A DNA stretch of 64,000 bases. Source: Chelonoidis abingdonii. Taxonomy: Eukaryota > Chordata > Testudines > Testudinidae. The translations under genes were made by a program, and so were the position numbers. Below, piece by piece: positions 23,640 through 33,448 of the stretch. Below the pieces are notes generated by a model. That model saw nothing but the letters and a program-made list of their open reading frames with translations, was not told where the DNA came from and did no database searches. The stretch is taken from positions 41,480,707 through 41,544,706 of the forward strand of contig NC_133774.1 in NCBI RefSeq assembly GCF_003597395.2, given 5' to 3'. The number at the start of each line of letters is the position of its first letter. Positions within the stretch are counted from its first letter, which is position 1.

Positions 23640-24060
23640 CATGAGCATTTGTAATTCTTTGTCTTGTACGGTTTCCTGTTCTTGAACATACTGGTCAAAC
23701 TTTTCCCATGTGAACACTATTGAAAGCCATTCTTTTTCTATTTGGGTGTACCTTTGGTTGTAGGTTACTGTGATGCAAGACCTACTGACCCTCCTTTTTG
23801 GAAGAGTAATCCCCAGGCCTCACTGGACCACATTATGTGGTTGCCTTTTCAATGACATTGTAATATTTCAGAATTAGATAGTTGGTCAGCAGCTCCTTGA
23901 CACATGTGATGGTTTCATCAGGTTGAGTAACCATACCCATACCCCTGTGTTCAGTAATTGCCACAGGGGTTTGCACACATCTGAGAGGCTTGGCAGAACT
24001 TTTATTAATATACAAATTCTTCGAGTCTCTCAGTTTGTTTAATATTGTTACTTATGGGCA
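23640..24060 (-). pseudogene. Gypsy RNase H and connection remnant
   Basis: The minus strand reads, near 23700-23770, in-family codons of the gypsy RNase H (a QIEKE-type run followed by a FxWEKFDQYV-type run). Further upstream on the same strand it reads VQTPVAITEHRGMG and a TRVLKYYN-like stretch. Stop codons lie inside (for example after KATT at 23833-23838). It sits between the reverse transcriptase and integrase as expected in Ty3/gypsy pol. Confidence 0.6.
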
Positions 24061-24905
24061 TCTTCTGTATTGCTTTTACGTTTTCAGAATTGGGTTGTAG
24101 CCTTTGGTCTGTTAGTCATAATTTCCTTTTGTTTTTATTCATTTTAGATTTACTTCCTTGGCTCTTTCTAGCTTCCCAGATGAGCCTGTGGTCATAATCT
24201 GACAAAGTTTCCACCACACCATCTCTATGTCAATATATTAGGATGTCATCAGCTATGACATTGATCCCTGGAAGTCCTGTTCTAATGGTGGTGTTGATAT
24301 TCTTCAACTGCAGGTTTGATCCCAAGTGGCATTCTCAACCACCTATATCTACCTTGTGGTGTCCAAAATATGGTAAGGTACCTGCTTTAATTATCTAGTA
24401 ACACTTGCTTTCTTTGGCGTCGAGAACTGAGAATATTTTTGCTTTTACCTAATCAGGTAACATTTCTTCAATTGTAGGCACTTGGTAGTAAGATCTTTCT
24501 GGTGCTTTGTTTAGAGTGGGGGTTCTCAAACTGGGGGTCGGGACCCCTCAGGGGGGTTGCGAGGTTATTACAAGGGGGGTCGCAAGCTGTCAGCCTCCAC
24601 CCTAAACCCCGCTTTGCCTCCAGCATTTATAATGCTGTTAAATATATTAAAAAGTGTTTTTAATTTATAAGGGGGGGCCGCACTCAGAGGCTTACTGTAT
24701 GAAAAGGGTCACCAGTACAAAAGTTTGAGAACCACTGGTTTAGAGTGTTTGGGTCTATGCAAATTTGCTGATTGCTCGGCTTCTCAATGGCTACTCTTAC
24801 TGCTTATCCAATTTATGGGCTCTGTGACTTTAACAATAATGCCTTCCTTTTCCATTTGCTTTATTGCTGTCATTGGTTTTTCTTTTAGTCACAGAGCTGT
24901 CGTGA
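24061..24905 (-). pseudogene. Gypsy reverse transcriptase remnant, split by a MITE
   Basis: The N-terminal piece (about 24750-24900, minus) has a run on the pattern QMEKEGIIVKV followed by INWIS, typical of the first reverse transcriptase segment. The rest (about 24061-24508) has GRYRWLRMPLGIKPA and then VIADDILIY at 24233-24259, where the two catalytic aspartates remain. Codons after this match the thumb region. Stops occur, and the MITE at 24517-24737 separates the two pieces. Confidence 0.75.
24517..24737. mobile_element. hAT MITE with perfect 8-bp target duplication
   Basis: The left end reads GGGGGTTCTCAAACTG and the right end TTTGAGAACCACTG, an inverted pair of hAT type. GTTTAGAG is present intact on both sides (24509-24516 and 24738-24745). 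The first two bases of the left end appear mutated from CA to TG. The body matches a widespread turtle element. It entered the gypsy reverse transcriptase sequence. Confidence 0.9.
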
Positions 24906-25205
24906 TGTATGGCTGGAAGAGACCTTGAGAGGTCATCAAGTCCAGCCCCCTGCACTAAGGCAGGACTAAGTAAACTTAGACCATCTCTGAGGGGTGTTTA
25001 TCCAACCTGTTTCTAAAAACCTGCAAAGACGGGGGTTGCACAACCTCCCTTGGAAGCCTGTTCCAGAACATAACTACCCTTAATAATTGGAAATTTTTTC
25101 CTAATAGCTAACCTAAATCTCCCTGGCTACAGATGAAGTCCATTATTTCTTGTGCTACCTTCAGTGGACATGGAAAACAATTGATCACTATCCGCTTTTT
25201 TGGTA
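24906..25205 (-). repeat. CR1 LINE 3' part (minus strand)
   Basis: On the minus strand this is the last 300 bp of a CR1, ending with the GACCTCTCAAGGTCTCTTCC-type 3' terminus at about 24908. It is continuous in consensus with the pol portion at 25893-26838. The roughly 690 bp between (25206-25892) do not belong to CR1. Confidence 0.85.
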
Positions 25206-25892
25206 AAGTGTGTAATTGCTTGACTACACTTTGGTTAGTTATGAGATATATTTAAAGCACCAAAGAACCAATGTCTGTCAGGTTTATTACTAAAAGTCAA
25301 TAATAGCATAGTAAAGGAAGAAAGGCTCAGCATGATGTCAGTTTCTGGAAAGCTGTCCCATGCAGTCTTATTGAATTTATCTTACAAAGAAGGCTTGCTT
25401 CGAAGGTTATACCCATAACGCTATCCTCTTTATACGCATCCTGTTTATAAGTAAAAAGGTACTATATGTGTTGTCTGAGGCTAGATTTTACCAATCATCT
25501 TTCTACCTTGTTTTTATTTCTCTTTGTTCTGAACACATGCATTCTGGGTACCAAAGGGCATGAAAGCACCTCCTAGGTTTGCACCAGGGCAGAGCACTCA
25601 TATATATTTAATCTTTGGGACATTCTAATACTGGTCTGTGAAAGTAGCTTCCTCCCTGTTACTATGGTAAAACACGCATATGTCCTGATCCAGACAATTT
25701 TCCTGCATGCTGAGGCCAAAGCTTATTTCAGCTAATGCAAGGTATTATGTGATACTTAGCATAAGTGAATAGGATTATAGAAAAACATACGCTGTTATAC
25801 TGATATTGTGTACTCAATGCATATTAATATATGTGGTGCAAATAATACATATTGATAACGTGATTATAAGCCTAGCATATATTAGTGGTCAA
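25206..25892. mobile_element. Unidentified insertion inside CR1
   Basis: This block interrupts CR1 sequence that should be continuous. It can be framed as TGGTAAAG...GTGGTCA, with TG and CA ends in both orientations, so a short LTR is conceivable. No target duplication is obvious and I recognise no family. Confidence 0.35.
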
Positions 25893-26838
25893 CCCTTAAC
25901 ATATTTGAAGACTTATCAGGTCCCCCCTCTGTCTTCTTTTCTCAAAACCAAATATGCCCATTTTTTTTTAACCTTTCCTCATAGGTCAAGTTTTCAAAAC
26001 CCGTTATCAATTTTGTTTCTCTCCTTTGGACTCTGTCCGTCTTTCGTACTGTGTGGCACCCAGAATTGGATACAGTACTCCAGCTGAAGCCTCACCACTG
26101 CAGAGTAGAATGGAACAATTACCTCCCATGTCTTATATTTGACACTCCTGTTAATACAGACCAGAATTACATTTGCCTTTTTTGCAACTGCATCACATTG
26201 TTGACTCATATTACATTTGTGATCCACTATATCACCCAGATCCTTTCAGCAGTACTTCCACTTACCCAGTTATTCCCTATTTTCTCTTTGTATTTGTCCT
26301 TCCCAAGTGTAGTACTATGCACTTATCTTTTATTAAATTGCATCTTGTTGATTTCAGATCAATTCTCTATTTTGTCAAGGTTGTTTTGAATTCTAAACCT
26401 GTCTTCCAAAGTGCTAGCAACTCCTTCCAGCTTTGTGTCATCTGCAAATTTTATAAGCATACTTTCCACTGCATTATCCAAGCCATTAATTAAAATATTG
26501 ACAGTACTGGACCCAGGACTGACTGTGAAGGGCTCCACTAGATACTCCCTCCCAGTCTGACAGCAAACCATTGATAACTTTTCTTTGACTGCGGTCTTTC
26601 AACCAGTTGTGCACCTACTTTATAGTGACTTCCTATAGGGCACATTTCCCTAGTTTCATTATGAGAATGTCATGTGAGACTGTGTCAAAAGCCTTGTTAA
26701 AATCAAGCTATATCGCATCTACTGCTTCCTACCTATCTACTAGGCCAGTAACCCTGCCAAGACGGAAAATAAGTTGGTTTGTCATGATTTATTCTAGACA
26801 TATCCATGCTGGCTTTTCCTTATAACCCTATTATCCTC
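25893..26838 (-). pseudogene. CR1 LINE reverse transcriptase remnant
   Basis: The minus strand reads FNKAFDTVSH at about 26674-26702 (RT domain pattern with FxKAFDxV) and FADDTKLEG at 26422-26448 (the catalytic ADD box). Later it reads a LEYCIQFWVPHST run near 26050-26090, all typical of the CR1 clade. The frame is broken by stops and small indels. The 5' end joins gypsy gag/protease sequence at about 26838, so it is 5' truncated and sits inside the gypsy element. Confidence 0.9.
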
Positions 26839-27790
26839 TAGTCTGAGCTTTACAAGCCATTCATATGTGCTGTTTTGTACTGCATTAATGTCATATACAT
26901 GCAAAATCTCATCCTGAGCCATTGTCTGCTTCCTCAGTATAGTGCAAGCTTTGACATAACGATTTCTCTTACCATAGTTATTGCATATGACCCCATATGG
27001 GGGATATTTTCCATTAACATGTTTTTCTCCACAGATCTTCCTATACATTATATCCACAGCTTTGTATTTGTGCATTTGCTTTTGCACACATTTTGGTGCA
27101 TTTCCTTGTATTTTCATTTTTTACCTGTGCTGCTTGGTGGATTCTGTGTCTTTTGCACTCATGCAATATATCTGGATGTGAGTTTGCTCACTATCTTTGC
27201 ACATGTCTATAGCTCTTGGTAGAATTAATGGGAGCTCTCTGACCATTCTCATTTGAGTGCCTGCAACTTTTGTCCCTATTACTAATTTGCTAGTTAATCT
27301 TTTAAGAGTTGATAGTCATGTGAGTCAGCCATTTTAGTTTGGCAGTATATTGATCTATTGTTTCTTCAGATTCTTGATTGCACTTGTTAAAAAGATCCCT
27401 TTTGTATTTGAAGTTTATTTTTGTGGGTTAAAAATGCTTTTGGAGCACTTCCAGGATTTTACATGAGTCCTCCTGGTATGCTGCCATCATATCCAGATGC
27501 TGCTGGAGCATGTGGCAGCCTTAGCCAAATACAGCTAATAATGTGGCTGCTCTTATTTTGTTTTCCTTTTTATCTAGCCCTGTTGCAATTTCATAATTTT
27601 TCCACTATAATCTAAAAATATCCTTTTGCTAAACACATCCCCTTTCATGTCCATCTGCTCGGGGATGGGAATCTGGTATGATAACATAATTACTACTTTC
27701 TCTTTGGTGTCTGTTTGTCTGATTTGATTTCGCTACGTTCCTAATTTCTGATTTCATGTATTTGCAGGAGCTACCTCATTTTTGACATCA
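26839..27790 (-). pseudogene. Gypsy gag remnant with zinc knuckle
   Basis: The minus strand at about 26960-27030 reads CGEKHVNGKYPPYGVICNNY, then GKRNRYVKAC. This is a CxxC...H...C type nucleocapsid knuckle as found in K02A2.6-like gypsy elements, with a Cys-to-Tyr change in the knuckle. Upstream on the strand (about 27330-27400) is SEETIDQYTAKLKWL, matching the gag capsid motif ETVDxYxxxL. Stops and frameshifts interrupt it. The CR1 junction lies where the protease active site would be expected. Confidence 0.7.
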
Positions 27791-27900
27791 TATTCAGTGT
27801 CCAAGCATAAAAAGAGAGAGCTAAGTCAGTGCAACACTCAGATTTTATTCATTCCTCCACATATACTGTCCTCTCTCATCCAGCACTTCGATCTGAAAAT

Positions 27901-28296
27901 AGCACCTTTCTTCTAACCATTCCTTATATACTGGGGTTTGGGAGGGTATTTAACCTGGAGTCACTGTGCTGTCTCTATGCCACCCGGAATTCCCCCTACT
28001 GATGGGGCCCGGGTAAGTCAGGTTTCCAGCTGGGTTGGCCCACTAAAGCCTCTCAAACAGCCATACCACAGGGAAATAATAAAGCCTAGAAGATTTTCTT
28101 ATCACGTTGAGGTAAAAGACTTTTCCAAATTCACTTCCATTTGAGCCCTGTAGAGCCTGATGTAATCACCCATGAGGAAATCTTGTGCATGTGTCCCAAG
28201 TAATTTTTTTTTCCTTTACATTTTATGAAAAAAATAAGAAGGGTAAAGCCCAGATCTACAGACTAAGGCCCAGATACTCACTGAGAGTTAGGTGCT
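27901..28296. other. Unannotated sequence
   Basis: Only a MITE-like phrase (AAGGCCCAGATACTCACTGA near 28265) is noted. No gene is seen. Confidence 0.4.
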
Positions 28297-28760
28297 GTGA
28301 TGGGGTATAAAAATCTCACACTGGAGAAAAAGGGGCTAAGGCACAGATCTGGGCCCAGGCAGCCACACCCAGCAACACCTGCAGAGCCTGCACAAGCTGG
28401 AGGCAGGGCTTTAAAAGGGGTGGGGGGCAGAACAGTTCAGAAGCAGGTAGTAGAAGGGAGCAGACAGCTGCTCTGAGGGGAAAGTACTGCCAGGAGCTCA
28501 GTCCCTGGGACCTTACAACACAGACTGTGTAAATCCACAAGGGAGAAGCAGGGGACAGTGTGTTCAGCTCAGAAGCTTTATTGGAGTGGCTTACGCTAGG
28601 AAGCTAAAGGAGATCAGCGTAGGAAGTGGTCTAAGGGTGCAGAAGCTTAAGCCGAAGGTGCTGGGTGTAGCTGCCCACCATTGAGCTCTGGACTGGACCC
28701 TAGTGGAGAGGGTGGGCCTGAGCATCCAAGAGGGCATGCCACTCCAAGAGGGCAATACAA
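28297..28760. mobile_element. Possible LTR-like G+C-rich repeat
   Basis: The block begins TGTGATGGGGTATAAAAATC, with a TATA-like string, and continues G+C-rich. It resembles LTR sequence known from turtle repeats, but I could not define its right end or a target duplication. Confidence 0.3.
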
Positions 28761-28995
28761 GATGCTTCAGATACTGTGAAAATGGGATACTGCAAAGGCT
28801 GGCGGTAATGAGGTTATTCTGAGTAAAACAGGTTATGAAACTGACATACGAGAAACAGTCCCACATATCCCTCCTTGAAATGATTAATACTAGGATGTAT
28901 AAACTCTGCAGACAGGGAAGTGTGTGCCAAAACAAGGATGGATAGAAAGAAAGCAGTTTCCTTTGCCAACATCTTAGAAAAAACAGGAATAGGAC

Positions 28996-29334
28996 CAGGG
29001 GTGGGTCTAGCTCTTTTGCTGCCCCAAGCATGGCAGGCAGGCTGCCTTCGGCGGCTTGCCTGTGGGAGGTCCCTGATCCCACGGATTTGGCGGCTTGCCT
29101 GCGGGAGGTCCTCGGTCCCGCGGATTCGGTGGTTTGCGGGAGGTCCTCAGTCCCGCAGATTCGGCGGCTTGCCTGTGGGAGGTCCTCGGTCCCGTGGATT
29201 CGGCAGCAATTCAGTGGTGGGTACGCTGAAGCCGTGGAACCGAGGACCTCCCACAGGCAAGCCGCCGAATCCACAGGACCAGGGACCTCCCGCCTGGCGT
29301 GCTTGGGGCAGCCAAAAAGCTAGAGCCGCCCCTG
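28996..29334. mobile_element. hAT-like MITE carrying a 39-bp minisatellite
   Basis: The left end reads CAGGGGTGGGTCTAGCTC and the complement of the right end reads CAGGGGCGGCTCTAGC, giving a clear inverted pair. Between them are tandem copies of a unit of about 39 bp with core GCTTGCCTGYGGGAGGTCC, followed by an inverted copy near 29236-29290. The flanking octamers do not clearly match. The long ORFs on both strands here (to 227 codons) come from the repeat's base composition. Confidence 0.7.
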
Positions 29335-30529
29335 CCAGGCACATGCTTGGAGCGCTGATGCCTGGAGCTGCCACTGAATAGGACAGAGGTGACACATTTA
29401 ATTAGCAGAAGAGGATTTTTTGGAAATGTCAAAAGCAGAACATTAATGAAAGGCTAGTAAATGTTTATGCACACAAGGGCGGTATAAGAATGCTTCATTA
29501 CTGATTGATTCAAAGCATCCTGAAACTAACTGAAGTAATAAGAAACAAGAAGTAGTAATGATGTGTATGAATAGCTGTACATTTAGGATGTGAAACCAGC
29601 AACATCAGAGGCTGTCAAGACTTGGGCCTTGAAAATGGACTCAGACTCATGAGTTAAATAAAATGTAGACAGGTCCATATATGTCCGTAATAATCTGATT
29701 TGAAGTTTTCATTAAAGTAGGGTATAGGAATGACATTATTGGTTCAGCAAATTTCCCAAAAATAGATTGAGGAGAAAGAACCCAAAGGAAAGGTACCATC
29801 TATGTTTATCACTGAGGTACCAGCAGCATAGCTAGACCTCAGGTTGAGTTGGCTGTTCCACTTACAACCTGGATTTCAATGTTTATTATGTAAGACATTT
29901 CAAGCTGCAGCAGGCTGAAATCTGGCAGGCAACTTGTAAACTGGCAACAAGTTCTTAATGCAGATTAGAACCTGTTGGTGTTTTGAAATGAAGTATGAAA
30001 AGTAACTACTGTTATGCACAGCAGATATTTTCCTGAAATATTTTTGTAAAATGAATTCACTGTTCTCTTGAACGGAATTTATCCTTGAGATAATAAACTC
30101 ATGTAATGCCAATATAAGTGTTTGAGGACCATGCAGTCATGATATATGTTACTGAGAAATACTCAAATAACCACTACTGACTACCTGTCTCTAGTAATAT
30201 ACGAGTAGCTGCGTCTCCTGTCTGGGGTCTGTACAATCCCGCTGGAGGACAGGGCTGGGGGGTGACACTGCCGCAGTGGAGGAGCTGCTGGCGCTGGCTC
30301 CTGAGAGCAGTGACCTCATGTTCTTCTCCTTTTGCCGCTGCAGTTCAGTGGATGCTGATTTCTATCTGCGGATATCCACATCTGCGGGTATAAATTTGTA
30401 TCTGCACAGGGCTCTAAAAATGCATTCTTAAAATATGTCTTTCTGGTACGGCATACCAGCAATAAATGTCTTAATGGTATGGCATCCCTGGCCATACCAG
30501 CTTACTGGTACCACCGAGTGTGATGAGAC
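29335..30529. other. Unannotated; weak repeat fragments near the end
   Basis: From about 30350 to 30520 there are G/C and TATA-word fragments (GGATATCCACATCTGCGGG, TGGTACGGCATACCAGC) that resemble turtle repeats of unknown class. No gene is recognised. Confidence 0.35.
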
Positions 30530-30935
30530 TGCCTAAAATAGCATGTAGCCAATCTGCAACTGCTAGCAAATCTCTCCAACGGCTGATGATGGGACACTAG
30601 ATGGGGAGGGCTCTGAGAATTCTTTTCCAGGTGTCTGGCTGATGGGTCTTGCTCACATGCTGAGGATCTAATTGATCACCATATTTGGGGCCAGGAAGGA
30701 ATTTTCCCTTGGTTCAGATTGGAAGAGATCCTGGATGGATTTTTCCCTCTTCCTCTGAAGCATGGGGTATAGGTCACTTGCAGGTTTAAACTAGTATCGG
30801 TGGTGGATTCTGTGTAACTTGAGGTCTTTAAATCATGATTTGAGGACTTCCATAACCTCTGGTTGAGTTACTGATCTATTACAGGAGTGGGTGGGTGAGG
30901 TTTTTTGACTGCAATGTTCAGGAGGTCAGACTTCG
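30530..30935 (+). repeat. CR1-like LINE 3' region
   Basis: The stretch contains CTGATGGGTCTTGCTCACATG, GGAAGGAATTTTCCCTTGG and GATTTGAGGACTTCCATAAC, the order seen in turtle CR1-like 3' regions. It ends near AGGAGGTCAGACTTC at about 30935 before the usual terminus. It is aged and partial. Confidence 0.7.
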
Positions 30936-31216
30936 CGGGTGGGGAGAAGTCCAGTACTGGTCTTGGGGCAGTTGGACTTTTGAGAAGGGGGTGCCGACAG
31001 GAAGTCTGCACCCTGCGACTGAGCCTGAGAGGCCAGAGACAGCACCTGAGGATACTGCTCAGACTCGGGAGGCATAGAAGCATGCAGCATCCTGTGTTTG
31101 CATCCAAACGCAGCAGCCTGGTGAGTGTCCAGCAGGAGGAGCTCCCCCCAGGCGTAGGAGAGCTTGTTAGCTGCAGCAGATCACTAAGAGGCACTTTGAA
31201 AAGATTGCTTGATTAA
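30936..31216. other. G+C-rich block open on both strands
   Basis: This 280-bp block is more G+C-rich than its surroundings and has ORFs on both strands (30868-31194 minus; 30905-31216 plus). A GTGAGTG that fits a splice donor follows CAGCCTG at 31113-31119. I recognise no protein. It could be an undetected exon or another repeat fragment. Confidence 0.25.
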
Positions 31217-33253
31217 AGCTAGTCCTCCTTCAACTGAAATTCATGAGTTTGCTTATTGACTTCATTGGGAGGGGGACTGGGGCTTTAATAAGCACATGTG
31301 CAGCAAAGCCATGTAAATATTGACCTACAGCTGCCAGTGGAAAGAAAGAATGTGGATGGGAAGGTGCTAGAGGATTGATAAAGATTAATTATGATAATTA
31401 TATGATCAAATTACATGTTCTTCAAATGGGTCAAAAGGCAATGCTGGCTATGCTAGTTGATAACATTACATTAAACTGAGTATATAGTATACTGTGAATT
31501 ATACTTTGACCCTATAGTAACATGACAGGAAATGACATTAACTGAGATGTAAGCCTTTAGTTTTTGTTTCATGAACTCATCTCAGTTTAATTAAAATTTT
31601 AGACAGTAATAAGTAAATAAAAAATAGAGAATCCCCATTTTTCCCTCTTGCTCAAAGCAATGAAAATGACAAAACCAGGGACGGTTTTCCTTCCAGCTGT
31701 GGAACAACAGCAATAATAGCCAGGTAATAAATTGGAAACGCAAAGAAGAGCCATGGAGCTGTTGCTTACAGATAAGGAAAATTAAGAGCAGAGTGTTTCA
31801 ACAACAACAATTCAGATATGAAAAAGAACCGTGTTCTGTGCTCTGAGCATTAGCTTGTATCTCCTTGCTCAGCACACTGATGATTTATTGCAAAGAGCTG
31901 TCACCGAACCATGAAACCCATTCCTCTCCTACACAGTAGTAATGAAGATTTTAATCTTCCCTTGGTCATCTGTTATTTTGTTGTTTTTATTTTTGCATCT
32001 GCAGGAGCGGGATTCAGCTAAAGCTCATCTTGACTTAAGTACATGGTACGTTATTTTTGGTTGATATAACCGTTTTTAATTTAATTTAGATTTAATTTAA
32101 TTTGTTATGTTTGTGTGTGATGTTATGGGACATGGATTATTCTAAAGCAGCAATATATTAGAATTACTGGAGGAAGAGCAGAAGGTAACAGGTTGGCATT
32201 TGACTGTACTGTATGTATAGCATGTTGCTTGTTGACAGGTAAATCTTCACTAGTGTCACAATCACATGGGATTCTTGCTTTGACTGTTTACTTGAAATAA
32301 CTCTAGTTATCACTAATTACTGATTAGTTTGCACTTTCATTTTGGATAATGACAAACCATTGTGCTTTGAAGATAATTGAATGTGTTAAACTGATTGTTG
32401 TGCCTAGAACCTGAGGAATTTGGATATGCTTCAGAGGTGGTGCATTTGAGTTGTGTCAAGTACCCGGTAGGCTCACCATTGCACATTGGCCAACTTAGAG
32501 TGGCATTGATGGTGCTCTTTGAAAAAGACAGGTGTCTCTTTCTGCTTTTTGGAAATAGAGCTTCCTATAGAACAAAGTTCTGGAGAATAATGGCCATATT
32601 GCCAAGTTACAATCAGCGGAAATACTCAAGATGGATCAGCTGGTGGAAGAACTTTCTCTGAGGGCCCTCAGTTTGACGCCTGCTACCCTCTTTTAGTCCA
32701 GAGTAGCCTGAGTTCAAACTTCAGGGCATGTTACAAGATTTATGTATTTGCTCAAGCTTTTGAGGAGAGTGTGATTTGATGGGAGCCAATTTTTGTGGGA
32801 GAGGGGAGTCTTGTTGGGGGTCTGTGTGGTTGGGGTTGTGGTATATTAGCTGCAGGGTTTATTTGCATTTGATCATCTGTTTTTACATTTTATGGCAAAA
32901 GTGCCTACAATGTATGTGAGAGTTTTTTTTTTATACATTAGAAAATGAAAGAAATAATAAAGAAGGGGGTTGAGAAAATCTGATAATTTGGTTCTGTGTC
33001 AAATGTGGAGGGGGGATGCTTGTGTTCTGAGGCCTACAGGTTTTTACCACTTAAAAAAAAAGTCAAGTTTTCAGTGGTCATAGTGCAAGAAATTTTAGTA
33101 GTTATTATGGACAAATTCTAAGAAGTTATGGCCATTGTTAGTATCCTCAGTAAGGAGATGGATATAGTGAAAGAGAGTGAGTCATAGTTGACAGAGTTGG
33201 TGCAGAACTTTAGCCTACAAAGTATTTTCACAGGATTGCAAACTCTTTTTTCA
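31217..33253. other. Unannotated, A+T-rich; candidate microexon at 32005-32045
   Basis: No repeat family is recognised between 31217 and 33253. A possible short exon is listed separately. The rest is A+T-rich with a GTTTGTGTGTGATGTTATGG-type run near 32110-32130. Confidence 0.4.
32005..32045 (+). other. Candidate microexon (41 nt)
   Basis: The upstream 40 bases are T-rich and end TGCATCTGCAG, a plausible acceptor. The downstream bases GTACGT fit a donor. The 41-nt interval is open in one frame, reading ERDSAKAHLDLST. There is no homology I can name. It could be chance, so confidence is low. Confidence 0.2.
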
Positions 33254-33448
33254 GGGGGGAGGGATAGCTCAGTGGTTTGAGCATTGGCCTAATAAACCCA
33301 GGGTTGTGAGTTCAATCCTTAAGGGGGCCACTTAGGGATCTGGGGGCAAAAATCAGTACTTGGTCCTGGTAGTGAAGGCAGGGGGCTAGACTTGATGACC
33401 TTTCAAGGCCTTTCCAGTTCTAGGAGATATCTATCTCCAATTATTATA
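33254..33448 (+). repeat. tRNA-derived turtle SINE (better preserved copy)
   Basis: A-box TAGCTCAGTGG is at 33265-33275 and B-box GAGTTCAATCC at 33308-33318, both close to consensus. The body and the LINE-like tail end near 33448 in an A+T run. It is in plus orientation. Compared with the copy at 2807-3010 this one preserves the promoter better. Confidence 0.9.

Larger units (their letters stand above)
22030..27900 (-). mobile_element. Degenerate Ty3/gypsy retrotransposon with nested insertions
   Basis: Two related segments of about 100 bp lie in the same orientation at the ends (about 22042-22140 and 27793-27890). They share ATACTGTCCTCTCTCAT and a purine-rich upstream part, as expected of diverged LTRs. 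Between them the minus strand carries, in order, gag-like, reverse transcriptase, RNase H and integrase remnants, all broken by stops. A CR1 (24906-26838) lies between gag and pol, and a hAT MITE (24517-24737) lies within the reverse transcriptase. The protein style is that of vertebrate gypsy elements related to the K02A2.6-like group. Exact LTR limits are not determinable by eye. Confidence 0.75.

Noticed and set aside
22042..27890. Intact endogenous retrovirus with envelope
   Set aside because: I see no envelope-like frame. The pol order and motifs are Ty3/gypsy and all frames are broken.
29041..29210. Possible CRISPR array
   Set aside because: Units are contiguous without unique spacers and lie in a eukaryotic MITE.
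28591..29274. 227-codon ORF on the minus strand
   Set aside because: It runs through the minisatellite MITE and LTR-like sequence, has both-strand openness and no family signature.
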